Source: Methanothrix soehngenii GP6 (GTDB taxonomy: Archaea; Halobacteriota; Methanosarcinia; Methanotrichales; Methanotrichaceae). From it: DNA of 64,000 nt. The stretch lies in the NCBI RefSeq assembly GCF_000204415.1, contig NC_015416.1, positions 806,001 to 870,000 of the forward strand, written 5' to 3'. Each line of letters starts with the position of its first letter. The stretch's first letter is position 1. This document shows, piece after piece, positions 26,549 through 39,864 of the stretch. Both the position numbers and the translations under genes were made by a program. The notes under the pieces were generated by a model that saw only the letters and a list, made by a program, of their open reading frames with translations, ran no database searches and had not been told where the DNA came from.

Positions 26549-27098
26549 ATCCTAGTGGCTCTGAAAGCACTTGAATTCTAGCATTAAGGATGTTGCTGGG
26601 ATCGAAGAGTACAAGGCCGGAGCCGTCAGGGTGATACATCTCGTCCTGGTTTGATTCATGACGCCCTATCCCAGGCGGCGGATCGGCGTTGGGCCAGGGA
26701 TATGATGGCGGGCACGGCGGGATAACCGGAAGAGGCAGAGGATCCCGACATCAGGCTGGCGGAGCTGTCTTAAGATCTGCTGAATAACGGAAGGCCGATC
26801 TCTGGCAGCCGGCTTTGCTGCCCCGGGAAATTCGTTGGCTGGATATAGAGCGGCCAAAAGACATTGGAACTGCCACATTTGAAACCTTGCGGATCTGCGA
26901 GAAGAGTTCGAATTACTCGGATGGAGGATTATCCTTCTGGAGGCAACGACCCGAGCATGCAACTAAAGGATCGCTCAACCGTTAAAGAAAAGGAGCCTCA
27001 TGGTTGCAGCGCGAAAATCATCGAAAAATGTCTGAAGATCTCTTAGGGAAAGGGTAATAGATGAGCATGTCTAAAAGATGGCCACTAGGAGAACTCGT
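26549..27098. other. Intergenic region without supported genes
   Basis: No frame here has convincing coding character. Short open stretches on the plus strand around 26600-26780 (for example ADRRWARDMMAGTAG followed by a stop) look like the remains of a decayed gene, but I could not assign a family. Confidence 0.4.
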
Positions 27099-27281
27099 AT
27101 GACTCTGAAAGTAGAAATCAAGGAAAATAAGCTCTTCATAGAAATTGACCTGGAAAAACCAACCCCATCGTCGTCCGGCAAAACCCTTGTTGTTGCAAGT
27201 ACACATGGGAATATCGTTACTACCGCTAAAGTTGATGATAAGCCGATTACCCTCGGATTGAATGCCTATATTAAGCCTTGA
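27099..27281 (+). CDS. Small conserved hypothetical protein
   Basis: 60 residues from ATG 27099, preceded by GGAG. The sequence contains LKVEIKENKLFIEIDLE and GKTLVVASTHGNIVTT, and ends with ITLGLNAYIKP. Small proteins with this pattern (Thr/Ser-rich linker, VVASTHGN, final NAYIK) occur in other prokaryotes; I recall them only as uncharacterised. Likely a small beta-rich protein. Confidence 0.65.
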   Translation: MTLKVEIKENKLFIEIDLEKPTPSSSGKTLVVASTHGNIVTTAKVDDKPITLGLNAYIKP

Positions 27282-28119
27282 GCAACTGCAGAGCTTCTCT
27301 TGCCATGCGGCGGGCTCAGGTCGAGGTGAAGGTGGAAAGGGTTATATTTCTCGACCATCGCTCCTCGTTTGTGAGCTTTAATAAAGGTCTCTACAAAAAA
27401 GGGAGAAGCTATTGGCTTATCGCTAAATCTAATTGCTGACGCCGTGCATCTCCAGCGGCTCCCGTTGCTCATTCACAGCCCGCATCAGATCTCAGTCTGA
27501 CGGCTGGATTCCGAGGGCCCTCAGGAGCTGATAGTCATGTCTCGGTCCTCGTCGGAGCACCGCAAGGAGTTCCCGGTCAATCTGTCGTTCTCTGGAAGTT
27601 AGCAGCATTCATTGCAACCTCCTGGAGGCGCTTTGCCTCTCTTTTGTATTTCTCCGAAAGCTGGGTCTGGATGTACAGCCTTTCTTTCAGCCTGTCATTC
27701 TCTTCTCTCAGCTCTTCGATTGCTGTTGAAGAGTTATTCCTCTTCGGCCGGGTTGTATTGTCTTTCCCGGGCGGCCTCGATCACAGAAAGGAGATATTTG
27801 GAAAGGGGAGCTCCCGCGTTTTCGGCGATCTTTGATGTCTTTCTACATCAGCTGCAGAGGGGGCAATCAGTTGGATGACGCGGCCTTTATATTGTATGGG
27901 GGGCATGCATGAAAACGGTGGAGAAAACATATAGCAATTATGAAAAAAAGGGAGAGAAAAAGCTTATACCATCAGATCAATCAACACCATCGTATGCTGC
28001 TGCCCTCCCAGGGCTCTGAAATGATAGCCGCAGTGATGGCAAAGTGGTAGCGATTTGATAATAGATATGAAGAGATAAAGCGAAGAATGAGCTGCTGACG
28101 TCTGGGTTTAAAAAGAAAA
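27282..28119. other. Gap between small gene and phosphatase gene
   Basis: Apart from the frameshifted remnant at 27480-27880 I see no gene. The stretch 27900-28119 leads into the phosphatase gene and is AT-rich with possible promoter boxes, none outstanding. Confidence 0.4.
27480..27880 (-). pseudogene. Frameshifted remnant of a coiled-coil protein gene
   Basis: Three successive minus-strand pieces in different frames read like one protein: KTSKIAENAGAPLSKYLLSV, then IEELREENDRLKERLYIQTQ (coiled coil), then RQIDRELLAVLRRGP and DYQLLRALGI. The breaks are one-base shifts near 27745 and 27595. The first part resembles ribbon-helix-helix or mobilisation-type regulators. No single frame exceeds about 60 codons, so it is non-functional. 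Confidence 0.45.
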
Positions 28120-30174
28120 ATGGAAAGAATGGCTGGCATCAAAGGATTGGGATTCAAGATTTTCGTGATTTTGGCAGCCTTTGCCCTCTTGCCGCTCTTT
28201 TACGTGGGCATCGTTTCTCTCCTTGAGATGGATCAGGCATCCCGTGATGTTCAAGAGAACATAACACAACTCAGCGTATCCCTGAACCGCTCCGCTCTAT
28301 TGGTGATGCCCAATGAGGCTGATCAGGTTCAGCTCGCCATTGCCAAGGCCAATCAGTATAACGAGTTCTTCGGGAGTCTGGCTCATCAGAATGAGCTGGT
28401 GGCCAGTTATGCCAGCAGCTTCTCGGAGAGCGATAGCTGCGTTCCGCCTGGCATATGGATTGCGCCAACCAGCTCAAATTTCACTCCTGGGATGAGGAAT
28501 GCCACCATAAGATCCTTGTGCGTTCCTGCAAGGGTCATGCAGTCGTTGCATGAGACCGAGCCTGTGCTCACCCTCTCCTACATTGGAACAGAAGACGGGG
28601 TGCTGGTCACCTGGCCTTATAGCACTGATTCCTTGAAGAGCACTGCTCCATTCAGCTACAAGGACACGCCCAATTATGCATTGGCCAAATCCAGAAAGAA
28701 GACCATCTGGACAGGACCCTATGAGAATGATGAGGGCGACAGGATGATGACGATCACCACACCCTTCTTCCGAGAGGGCGAATTCGCGGGCATCATGGGG
28801 ATGGATGTGTCAATCGAGTCCATCTTCACAGATCTCTCCATGATGAGAGGCAGAGGCTATCCATTCATTATCGACGGGACTGGCCTGATAGTAGCTCGGT
28901 CCAATAACAAGCCGGACGAGCCACTAAATATCATATTCGGCTCGGAAAACCTATCTGAGGCTGCCAGTCCTGAGGTAAGGGCGGTAGCAAAGAAGATGCT
29001 TAAAGGAAGCTCTGGATCTGCCATTGTTGCTTTGGGGAGAGATGATGGATATGTGGCATATTCGCCCATAACCACCCCTGGCTGGATCCTGGGCATTGCT
29101 TATGCCTCGGAGGAGATGAGCCTTCCCGCCCGGTTCATCGATGCCGGCATCAAGGAGGTGGCTAGCAGTGCGACCCAGGGATTGAGCGACTCCTCGCGAA
29201 GAGTAAGGGATATGGCCCTCAGTGCTTTTGCCATAACCGTCATTGCAGTGCTGGGAGCAGGATTCCTGATTGGCAGGAGGATTGAGGAGGACATCGATTC
29301 TTTAGCCCGGATGGCGGAGAAGATCTCGCGAGGAGATTTCGATGTCCGGGCGAATACCTCAGGAGAGCTGGCGGATCTGGCTTGGGCCTTCAACAGCATG
29401 GCATCAGACCTGAAGCATTACGCAGCTGCTCTGGATACAGATGCCCTCAAGCTGAGCGGCTCGGGCATGAAGACCGACTTTATCGATGAGGTAAAGCTCA
29501 GTTTAGTGTCTTCCGTTCTTCCTGAGGAGGAGGGATATGAGATCGAGGCTCTCTACAATCCCTCAAGCACGAATCGTTTCGATCTTTATGATGTCTCTAG
29601 AATGGATGATAAGATCGCCTTGGCCATGGCGGGAGTGGGAGGAGATGGGATTCAGGCGGCCATGCTCGCCATTATGTCGCGAGCTCTCATCCGCGCCTGT
29701 CCGGAAAAGATGGGGCCATCCAATACCATAAGCAAGCTCAACTCTCAGATCAGCCAGTACGGTCGGGGCACGAATCTGGCCTGCTTTTATGCCCTCCTTG
29801 ATCCTTCCAATCATATCTTAGAGTATGTGAATGCCGGTTTTAATCCGCCTTTTATCGTTGATCCTGGTGGTATGGTGGATACGCTGGGTGGAGGAGGAAT
29901 AGCATTGGGCATGCTAGATCGGCTGGAGTTGGAGGAGACGTGCATACCCGTTCAACCTGGGGATGTCATGGTCATATATTCTGATGGGGTTGTCGAGGCC
30001 GAGAACGAAGATGGGGAGCCTTTCGGATTGGAGAGGCTCATTAATCTGGTCATAAACAATCGCACTCTATCCGCAGAGGAGATTCTATGGATCGCAGAGA
30101 AGGAGATTCAGGGTTTCTCGGTGGGGTCAATGAATCCAGTTGATCTCGCTATGATAGTTATCAAGCGAAGATGA
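28120..30174 (+). CDS. Cache-HAMP-SpoIIE (PP2C) membrane phosphatase
   Basis: 684 residues. First membrane helix at about 13-34, then an extracytoplasmic double-Cache sensor (YSTDSLKSTAPFSYKDTPNY, GIMGMDVSIESIF, TPGWILGIAYASEEMSLP), second helix near 370 (FAITVIAVLGAGFLIGRR), a HAMP region (MAEKISRGDFDVRAN), and a C-terminal SpoIIE/RsbU-type phosphatase domain (DLYDVSRMDDKIALAMAGVGGDG, VNAGFNPPFIV, VMVIYSDGVVEAENEDGEPFG). In bacteria these control anti-sigma partner switches; in an archaeon the target must differ. It lies directly upstream of the rRNA operon, same strand. Confidence 0.9.
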   Translation: MERMAGIKGLGFKIFVILAAFALLPLFYVGIVSLLEMDQASRDVQENITQLSVSLNRSALLVMPNEADQVQLAIAKANQYNEFFGSLAHQNELVASYASSFSESDSCVPPGIWIAPTSSNFTPGMRNATIRSLCVPARVMQSLHETEPVLTLSYIGTEDGVLVTWPYSTDSLKSTAPFSYKDTPNYALAKSRKKTIWTGPYENDEGDRMMTITTPFFREGEFAGIMGMDVSIESIFTDLSMMRGRGYPFIIDGTGLIVARSNNKPDEPLNIIFGSENLSEAASPEVRAVAKKMLKGSSGSAIVALGRDDGYVAYSPITTPGWILGIAYASEEMSLPARFIDAGIKEVASSATQGLSDSSRRVRDMALSAFAITVIAVLGAGFLIGRRIEEDIDSLARMAEKISRGDFDVRANTSGELADLAWAFNSMASDLKHYAAALDTDALKLSGSGMKTDFIDEVKLSLVSSVLPEEEGYEIEALYNPSSTNRFDLYDVSRMDDKIALAMAGVGGDGIQAAMLAIMSRALIRACPEKMGPSNTISKLNSQISQYGRGTNLACFYALLDPSNHILEYVNAGFNPPFIVDPGGMVDTLGGGGIALGMLDRLELEETCIPVQPGDVMVIYSDGVVEAENEDGEPFGLERLINLVINNRTLSAEEILWIAEKEIQGFSVGSMNPVDLAMIVIKRR

Positions 30175-30207
30175 ATTGGCGAAGGAAGCAGGCATTTAGC
30201 CTGTTTG

Positions 30208-30575
30208 CGGCAACTTTAAATAGCATTGTCTGAATGGGGTAGAGGCCGATGTGGTGGGTTCACTGGATCGTCATTTGGCTCCGATCATAACCGGAATGTT
30301 TGAATGGCGAAATCCTTAAATAGGAACTTCGATCACAACTCGGAGCCGAAAGAGTTCATCCTTTTGGCCTGATCCGCGAATTCACTTGAGGATTGCTCAG
30401 ATGAATCTCGCAAAGGTCACAAAATATAAATAGGAGAAACTCCTTTGGCGATGGGCCAATACTGGATGCAGAACAAAGCTCGCTGAAAGGCAAGCTTTAA
30501 ATAATAGAGCTGCCTACAGTAATGGGCCGCTTAGGCATCGCATCCCTAAGGCTGCGACCCTGATTTAATGATGGG
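30208..30575 (+). promoter_or_regulatory. Tandem rRNA promoters
   Basis: Four TATA boxes in series: CTTTAAATAG (30214-30223), CCTTAAATAG (30314-30323), ATATAAATAGG (30424-30434) and CTTTAAATAATAG (30495-30507). The last two are followed at about 20-25 bases by ATGGGCC (30450, 30522), which is repeated again at 30566. This fits several start sites with a common initiator upstream of a strongly transcribed rRNA operon. Confidence 0.65.
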
Positions 30576-30657
30576 CCGACTTCCAGGTTGCGATATACGG
30601 AACAAGTGGAGACGCGAGTTTTTTCGTGTCTGACAATGGTCTTGGCGACTCAGCCAA

Positions 30658-30667
30658 TTCCGATTGG
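30658..30667 (+). other. 16S processing stem, 5' strand
   Basis: TTCCGATTGG here pairs with CCAATCGGAA at 32207-32216, after the 16S. Flanking CAGC / GCTG extends the helix across a 3-base bulge, as in the bulge-helix-bulge motif cut by archaeal tRNA splicing endonuclease during rRNA maturation. Confidence 0.7.
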
Positions 30668-30696
30668 TTCGGAATATAACGAAAACTTCCTAGAGA

Positions 30697-32167
<1,471 letters not shown>

Positions 32168-32292
32168 AACGTTACGAGCATGCAAAACAGCATGCCGCTC
32201 TCTGAGCCAATCGGAAGCTGAAATGTCGATCAAGACCATAGAAAAAGAAATCTATCCAGCCAAATTGATAATCATCTGCTGGGCAGGATTTG

Positions 32293-32365
32293 GGGCTTGT
32301 AGCTCAGCTGGTAGAGCGCCGCCTTTGCAAGGCGGAGGCCCTGGGTCCGAATCCCAGCAAGTCCA
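32293..32365 (+). tRNA. tRNA-Ala (TGC)
   Basis: 73 bases; acceptor GGGCTTG / CAAGTCC with one G-T pair, anticodon loop CTTTGCAAG with TGC, T-arm CTGGGTCCGAATCCCAG. This is the usual archaeal 16S-23S spacer tRNA. Confidence 0.96.
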
Positions 32366-32443
32366 TTTGAACTAATGCACACATCGAGGCAGACTCGATG
32401 TGGAAGGGCCGAGGTCCGTAATCCGCAAGATTACGGTCCAAGG

Positions 32444-32466
32444 AAGCCGTGCACAAGCTTTGCGAC
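32444..32466 (+). other. 23S processing stem, 5' strand
   Basis: AAGCCGTGCA (32444-32453) and GCTTTGCGAC (32457-32466) pair with TGCACGGCTT (35434-35443) and GTCGCAAAGC (35417-35426) downstream of the 23S, with short bulges between the helices. This is a typical processing stem for 23S excision. Confidence 0.75.
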
Positions 32467-32489
32467 CAGACGCTCACTGAGTTTAGTGG

Positions 32490-35395
<2,906 letters not shown>

Positions 35396-35448
35396 CTAAG
35401 CTCGGGCGAAATCTGTGTCGCAAAGCAACGATATGCACGGCTTATAAG

Positions 35449-35508
35449 CCAAGATCCCTGGACTTAGGTCTAGGGTGGCAGAAATACCGGTTCGATTCCG
35501 GATCTTGG
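35449..35508 (+). ncRNA. tRNA-like three-way fold between 23S and 5S
   Basis: A perfect 7-bp acceptor-like stem CCAAGAT / ATCTTGG encloses a long hairpin (35456-35475, eight pairs, loop TTAG) and a T-arm-like hairpin CCGG-TTCGATT-CCGG directly against the 3' strand. There is no anticodon arm and the total is only 60 bases. It may be a decayed tRNA (the acceptor and GTGGCAGA recall tRNA-Cys) or a structured processing element. Expression unknown. Confidence 0.5.
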
Positions 35509-35512
35509 AATC

Positions 35513-35639
35513 GAGCATGGCGGCCAGAGCGACAGGGAAACTCCTGAACCCATTCCGAACTCAGAAGATAAGCCTGTCCACGTTCTGCATTGTACTTAGG
35601 TGCGCGAGCCCTCGGGAACTGTAGATCGCTGCCATGCTC
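35513..35639 (+). rRNA. 5S ribosomal RNA
   Basis: About 127 bases closed by a terminal helix GAGCATGGCGGC / GCTGCCATGCTC, with the conserved core CCTGAACCCATTCCGAACTCAG. A T-rich stretch follows (TATCTTTTTATT), which serves as archaeal terminator. Confidence 0.95.
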
Positions 35640-35735
35640 ACCTAATATCTTTTTATTAGAGCTTCAAGCCGAGCTTGGGCTCCAGAATTACTGCACATTA
35701 AACCCAACTTATCCTCGCTGCACGGATGACGGTTT

Positions 35736-35880
35736 CCATCTTATCGATACTGCACGGTCGATCGGGCTGCTGTGCGCCCGGAAAGGCGGCCGGACGGAGA
35801 GCTGCCGTGCTCACCTAACTTTCTTTTTTTAACCACAACTGGAGCTTAGGGCTCTCCGAATTGCTATTATCACAAATCCA
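35736..35880 (+). repeat. Degenerate copy of 5S 3' end plus terminator (copy 1)
   Basis: GGTCGATCGGGCTGCTGTGC, CCCGGAAA, then GAGAGCTGCCGTGCTCACCTAA and a T-tract parallel the real 5S end (ATCGCTGCCATGCTCACCTAA, T-tract). The similarity continues past the T-tract as GGAGCTTAGGGCTC...AATTGCT. The 5' half of 5S is not recognisable. Confidence 0.6.
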
Positions 35881-35897
35881 GGCAACCATGCCGCATC

Positions 35898-36125
35898 CTA
35901 TCTCTTCAGCAAATCCAGAAATTCCTTTTTGTTCATCCCGACATCATTCATGATCTCCCTCAGTATTCCTCGCCCAAGTTCTTCTCCAGGATGCACGGAG
36001 ACTACGGTTTTCCTTCCATCTGGATGCTTCATGATGAGGTGGCTGCCCTTCTGTCTTACCGGCTGAAAGCCTATCTTGACGAGAGCTTTAATCACTATTT
36101 CGGCTTCAAGCGGTCTCAACTTCAA
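35898..36125 (-). CDS. hicA: HicA-like mRNA interferase toxin
   Basis: About 75 residues from a TTG at 36125 (a TTG at 36143 is alternative; there is no ATG). The double-stranded-RNA-binding-like fold shows KALVKIGFQPVRQKGSHLIMKHPDGRKTVVSVHPGEELGRGILREI, with the catalytic histidine in GSHLIM. It overlaps the antitoxin gene by about 20 bases, antitoxin first. It stands about 260 bases after 5S rRNA, on the opposite strand. Confidence 0.85.
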   Translation of the reverse strand: MKLRPLEAEIVIKALVKIGFQPVRQKGSHLIMKHPDGRKTVVSVHPGEELGRGILREIMNDVGMNKKEFLDLLKR

Positions 36126-36315
36126 CGACTTGCACTCCCACAAAGCTTCCCGCTGTACTGCCGCCTTCCGTTTCCAGATAGAGCGAAATTGCCTCTTTTA
36201 TCCGGTTCATCAGATCGTCCAAGCTCTTGGCCTGAGTATGACAGCCTGGAAGTTCAGGAACGGTGGCAACGTAATAGCCATCCTCATCCGTTCTTACAAC
36301 GACCTCGAAACGCAT
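36106..36315 (-). CDS. hicB: HicB-like antitoxin
   Basis: 69 residues: FEVVVRTDEDGYYVATVPELPGCHTQAKSLDDLMNRIKEAI is the standard partial RNase H fold of HicB (PELPGCHTQ). The C-terminus is short and lacks a clear DNA-binding domain. Paired with the HicA toxin downstream. A second HicBA pair is at 62300-62726. Confidence 0.87.
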   Translation of the reverse strand: MRFEVVVRTDEDGYYVATVPELPGCHTQAKSLDDLMNRIKEAISLYLETEGGSTAGSFVGVQVVEVETA

Positions 36316-36371
36316 GCTCTAATATCCTGCCAATTTATTAAATGAATTTGTTGGTGGTTGTCTTACTTTGC

Positions 36372-36477
36372 AGCCTGGCCATGCAGCATGGTCGATGGGG
36401 CTGCTGTGCGTCCGGAAAAGACACCAAACGGGAAAGCTTCTGTGCTCTACCTAAATATCTTTTCTACGACTTCAAAT
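36372..36477 (+). repeat. Degenerate copy of 5S 3' end plus terminator (copy 2)
   Basis: GGTCGATGGGGCTGCTGTGC, GTCCGGAAA and GCTTCTGTGCTCTACCTAAATATC match copy 1. Its tail is cut at TTCAAAT by the IS1634-type element; the continuation GGTGTCTGGGCTCCC is found inverted below 41270. Confidence 0.6.
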
Positions 36478-37729
36478 CCCACATCCCGCAGGTGGCATTT
36501 CTTTTATGAAACATTTTTATGTTGACATGATCTTTTAAGTGGAAAAGGGATATGAAGGGGCTTGAAATGAAATTATCAACGCTATCGCTTGACCACTTAG
36601 GTTTAGTTGCCGCGATATTCGATGCTTTGGGAATTTCAGAGGTGATTGATGAATCGATTCCTAAGACTCGTAACTGCAAACTGAGCCATTCTGCGATAAT
36701 AAAAGCAATGGTGATCAACGGATTGGGTTTCGCGGAACGCAGACTGTATATATTTCCCAGCTACTTTGAAAATTTAGCGCTAGAACGTCTTTTTAATCCT
36801 GGTGTTGTCCCAGAAGATTTTAACGAGGATGTTGTCGGCAGAACCCTCGACCGGATCAATAAATTTGGCTCGACGGCTCTTTTCAATAATATAGCCATGA
36901 AATGCATGCAACAGCTCGCTTTTGGCACTAATATCTACCATGTTGATACCACGAGTTTTGGTGTTCATGGCGATTACGAAGGACTGGACTGCAATCCTGC
37001 TATGGAGATAACTCTTGGTCATCCTAAAGACGGTCGCTGGGATCTAAAACAGTTCATTGTGAGCATGGTGACCAATCAATGCGGTATTCCTCTCTTTGTC
37101 CAGGCCCATTCAGGAAATAAATCGGATAAGAAAACTCTTATTGAGACGATTCAGATGTTCAAGTCTAATCTGGACTTCTCCGGAAAGAACTACTTTGCGG
37201 CAGATAGCGCCCTCTTCAGTTCCGAGAATATTCGTCTTCTTGGCGATAGCACTCTATGGATAACTCGCGTTCCAACAACCGTTCGTGAGGTTAAAGATCT
37301 TCAGAGACTAGATCTAGAGATGAAAACATGCTCTGATGATCGATATAGTATCTTTGAGACGGAAATTAACTATGGAGGAATAGATCAGAAGTGGGTTGTG
37401 GTCGATTCCAGAGAAATGCATGCTAGTAAGGCAAAGACTTTCGATAGACGGATCGGCAAAGAGTTCACTGAAGCGCGAAAATCGCTTAAGAAACTGGGAT
37501 ATATAGTTTTTGCGTGTGAAGCTGATGCCAGAAAGGCTGCAGATCGATGGATATCGGAAAATCCTCATTTCACACTAACTGGCTTAAGTATATGTGAAAT
37601 CTCCAAACGCATCGACTCAAAGAGAGGCCGTCCAAAGAAGGATGAGCAGCTTGAGAAAGGCTATCTCATTGAAGGAGAAGTTCAGCGAAATGAGGCAACG
37701 ATCGCTAACGAGAGATCTAGACTTGGCAG
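36478..37729 (+). mobile_element. IS1634-type element, left part (split by IS3 and inversion)
   Basis: Left end repeat CCCACATCCCGCA at 36478, preceded by target duplication TCAAAT (36472-36477). The other end and its duplication (ATTTGA, 41265-41270) are now in the same orientation 4.8 kb away at 41271-41728, because the segment between two IS3 copies was inverted. An IS3 element interrupts it at CAG. Confidence 0.9.
36552..37729 (+). pseudogene. IS1634-type transposase, N-terminal three quarters
   Basis: About 392 residues of transposase (LSLDHLGLVAAIFDALGI, YHVDTTSFGVHGD, ALFSSENIRLL) cut at RSRLG by the IS3 element. The missing end RFVLASNDKTLEGELMLQYY...EKGFRFLKD is on the other strand at 41728-41290. 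Rejoining them gives about 537 residues, normal for the family. The stop now used lies in IS3. Confidence 0.9.
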
Positions 37730-37790
37730 TGGAGTGAACCCCTCCGAGTGGACAAAAAGTTAAGCAATGCCGACTCATGGAGGGAAGTGC

Positions 37791-38120
37791 ATGAAGAAGA
37801 CCAGGCGGCGTTACGACCGGGACTTCAAGATATCAGTATTAGCCGAACTTGAGGCAGGCAAGCCACTTGCTCAGATCGCCCGCGAATATGGCATCCATCC
37901 GAGTCTTCCTTGCCGATGGAAGGCAGAGCTGGCTGAAAATCCCGAAAAAGCATTCATGGGTAACGGAAACAAGTACAAAGATCAGGCGAAGATTGCAGAA
38001 TTGGAGAGACTTCTGGGCCAGGCTCATGCTGAAATTGACCTTTTAAAAAAAGCCTTCGCCATGACCCAGAAGAAGGTCCGCGAGGAGAGACGAAAGCCGA
38101 TGTTGAGGGACGACATATGA
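37791..38120 (+). CDS. IS3 OrfA (helix-turn-helix, leucine zipper)
   Basis: 109 residues from ATG 37791 (frame open from 37767). YDRDFKISVLAELEAGKPLAQIAREYGI is the DNA-binding helix-turn-helix and the C-terminal part is a coiled coil. An A AAA AAA G heptamer at 38045-38051 (LLKKA codons) allows -1 slippage into OrfB, giving OrfAB transposase; the -1 frame is open all the way. Confidence 0.9.
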   Translation: MKKTRRRYDRDFKISVLAELEAGKPLAQIAREYGIHPSLPCRWKAELAENPEKAFMGNGNKYKDQAKIAELERLLGQAHAEIDLLKKAFAMTQKKVREERRKPMLRDDI

Positions 38121-38995
38121 TCATTCAGGAAGCTCAATCAGATGGCCTTCTGTTGCCAATATCTCACTCCTGCTTGGCGCTGGATGTGAGTCGCAGCGGT
38201 TACTACGAGTGGTTGAAGCGGTCCGAAAAGTTCACTGCGGAGAATAGCGAATCTTCGGATCTGGTTAACCAGATTCAAGAGATAGCTTTGGAGTTTCCTT
38301 ATTACGGGTACAGGAGAATTACAGCAGAACTTCAAAATCGCGGCTATGCGGTCAACCATAAGCGCGTGCTGAGGCTCATGCGCCAGGAGAAGTTGCTTTG
38401 CTATAAGAAGAAGTTCAAGCCGGTAACAACCGATTCCACTCATGGTCTGCCGGTCTATCCTAACCTTCTAAAAGGCAGGGAAATCACGGGACTGAACCAG
38501 GCATGGGCTTCTGATATCACTTATGTCCAGCTGCAGCACGAGCATATCTTTCTCGCGGTTATCCTGGATCTCTACAGCAGAAAGTGCATCGGGTGGGAGC
38601 TGAGCAGGAGCATAAGAAGCGATCTGGCCATGAGTGCTCTGGCAAAGGCATTGAAGAACCGTTCCAAGGAATCCCTTGAGGGTCTTATTCATCATTCTGA
38701 TCAAGGCGTTCAGTATGCGTCCAAGGATTATGTAGACTGTCTTAAGGCGCATGACATCCAGATCAGCATGTCGAGAAAAGGAAATCCTTATGACAATGCT
38801 TTTGCTGAGAGTTTTATAAAAACACTGAAGGTCGAGGAGGTATATCTCAATGAATATGAGACATTTGAAGATGCATTCAGGAACATATGCAACTTTATTG
38901 AAAATGTGTACAACCATAAGAGGCTGCATTCAGCTCTCAATTACAGATCTCCGGTTCAGTTCGAAGTGGAGGTTGCCTTAAATACCATTGCTTAA
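38117..38995 (+). CDS. IS3 OrfB (DDE catalytic domain)
   Basis: 292 residues with the rve integrase core: AWASDITYVQ, LIHHSDQGVQY, and NAFAESFIKTLKVEEV, giving D, D and E. Overlaps OrfA by four bases (ATGA) but is probably mainly made as the OrfAB frameshift fusion. No internal damage. Confidence 0.92.
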   Translation: MIIQEAQSDGLLLPISHSCLALDVSRSGYYEWLKRSEKFTAENSESSDLVNQIQEIALEFPYYGYRRITAELQNRGYAVNHKRVLRLMRQEKLLCYKKKFKPVTTDSTHGLPVYPNLLKGREITGLNQAWASDITYVQLQHEHIFLAVILDLYSRKCIGWELSRSIRSDLAMSALAKALKNRSKESLEGLIHHSDQGVQYASKDYVDCLKAHDIQISMSRKGNPYDNAFAESFIKTLKVEEVYLNEYETFEDAFRNICNFIENVYNHKRLHSALNYRSPVQFEVEVALNTIA

Positions 38996-39025
38996 CTATT
39001 TGTCCATTATCAGGGGTGCAGTCCA

Positions 39026-39864
39026 CCAATCTCTCGATTCTGCATGCATCAAGTTGGCCTCAGTTATCTCTGATATTTTTGGCAAGTCCGGGATGTACCT
39101 CTTGAATTGCGTTCTAGAAGGAAGAGAGATTGATGATATAATTGACGGCATTCCATCTGGACGACTTAAGAAAAAGGCGGATCAAATTAAAGAGTCTATC
39201 AAGAGTCGTCTGGATGTCTCTCAGGTCATTTTGATTAGGGGCTCTCTGAGCTTGATGAAATCCATCCAGGAGAGGATAGATGAGCTGGATGGGGAGATTA
39301 GCGCCAGAATTCAATATCGTAAGAATGATTTAGCCATTGCAATGTCTATACCTGGGACAGGTTTTGTTTCTGCTACTGCCATTCTGGCGGAAATTGGCAA
39401 CTATACTGATTTCGAAAAGCCAGAGCAGCTTGCCGCATGGTGTGGCCTTGTTCCTTCTTTATATCAGTCAGCAGAAAAGACAATCCTTGGAGGGATAACC
39501 AAACAAGGCTCCAAGCATATCCGAAGAATGCTGATTCAGGTCGCCTATGCCATATCGAGAACCAAGGATTCCAAGCTGAAGAAATTCTTCTTGAGGATTC
39601 AAGCCAAGAAGGGATCTAAAGTAGCAGCGGTTGCTCTGGCAAGAAAGGTCCTATGCATTCTTCACCATCTTCTCATAAATCAAGAAATGTATCTTGAAGA
39701 CAGAGATAAGAAGAATATGCATCATAAGCCCTTAATACCGCCGTCTCCTATTGAGATGTCGATCCAAGAGATGATTGACTACATCGTGCGGGCAGGTTAT
39801 GTTGTTACGAAGAGCGATAGCATAGGAGGGTTCGGTTAAATCAATTTTTCGGGTTTTTCATGCG
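39026..39864 (+). pseudogene. IS110 transposase, C-terminal part (first IS110 copy)
   Basis: From 39026 the frame HQSLDSACIKLASVISDIFGK onward is the Tnp_20 half of an IS110 transposase, ending at 39839 (IGGFG). It includes PGTGFVSATAILAEIGNYTDF and the catalytic serine region GLVPSLYQSAEK. The N-terminal half lies on the minus strand at 43464-43025 beyond IS3 copy B. The element's right end is ...GGGTTTTTCATGCG at 39864. Confidence 0.9.

Larger units (their letters stand above)
37730..39025 (+). mobile_element. IS3 family element, copy A
   Basis: 1296 bases, ends TGGAGTGAACCCC... and ...GGGGTGCAGTCCA, imperfect inverted repeats of about 36 bases. Left flank ends CAG (IS1634-type transposase), right flank begins CCA (IS110 transposase), so the two flanks come from different target genes. 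Apparently identical to copy B at 41729-43024, inverted. Confidence 0.93.

Noticed and set aside
35449-35508. A normal tRNA-Cys gene in the rRNA operon
   Set aside because: There is no anticodon arm and the length is only 60 bases; it is kept only as a tRNA-like structure.
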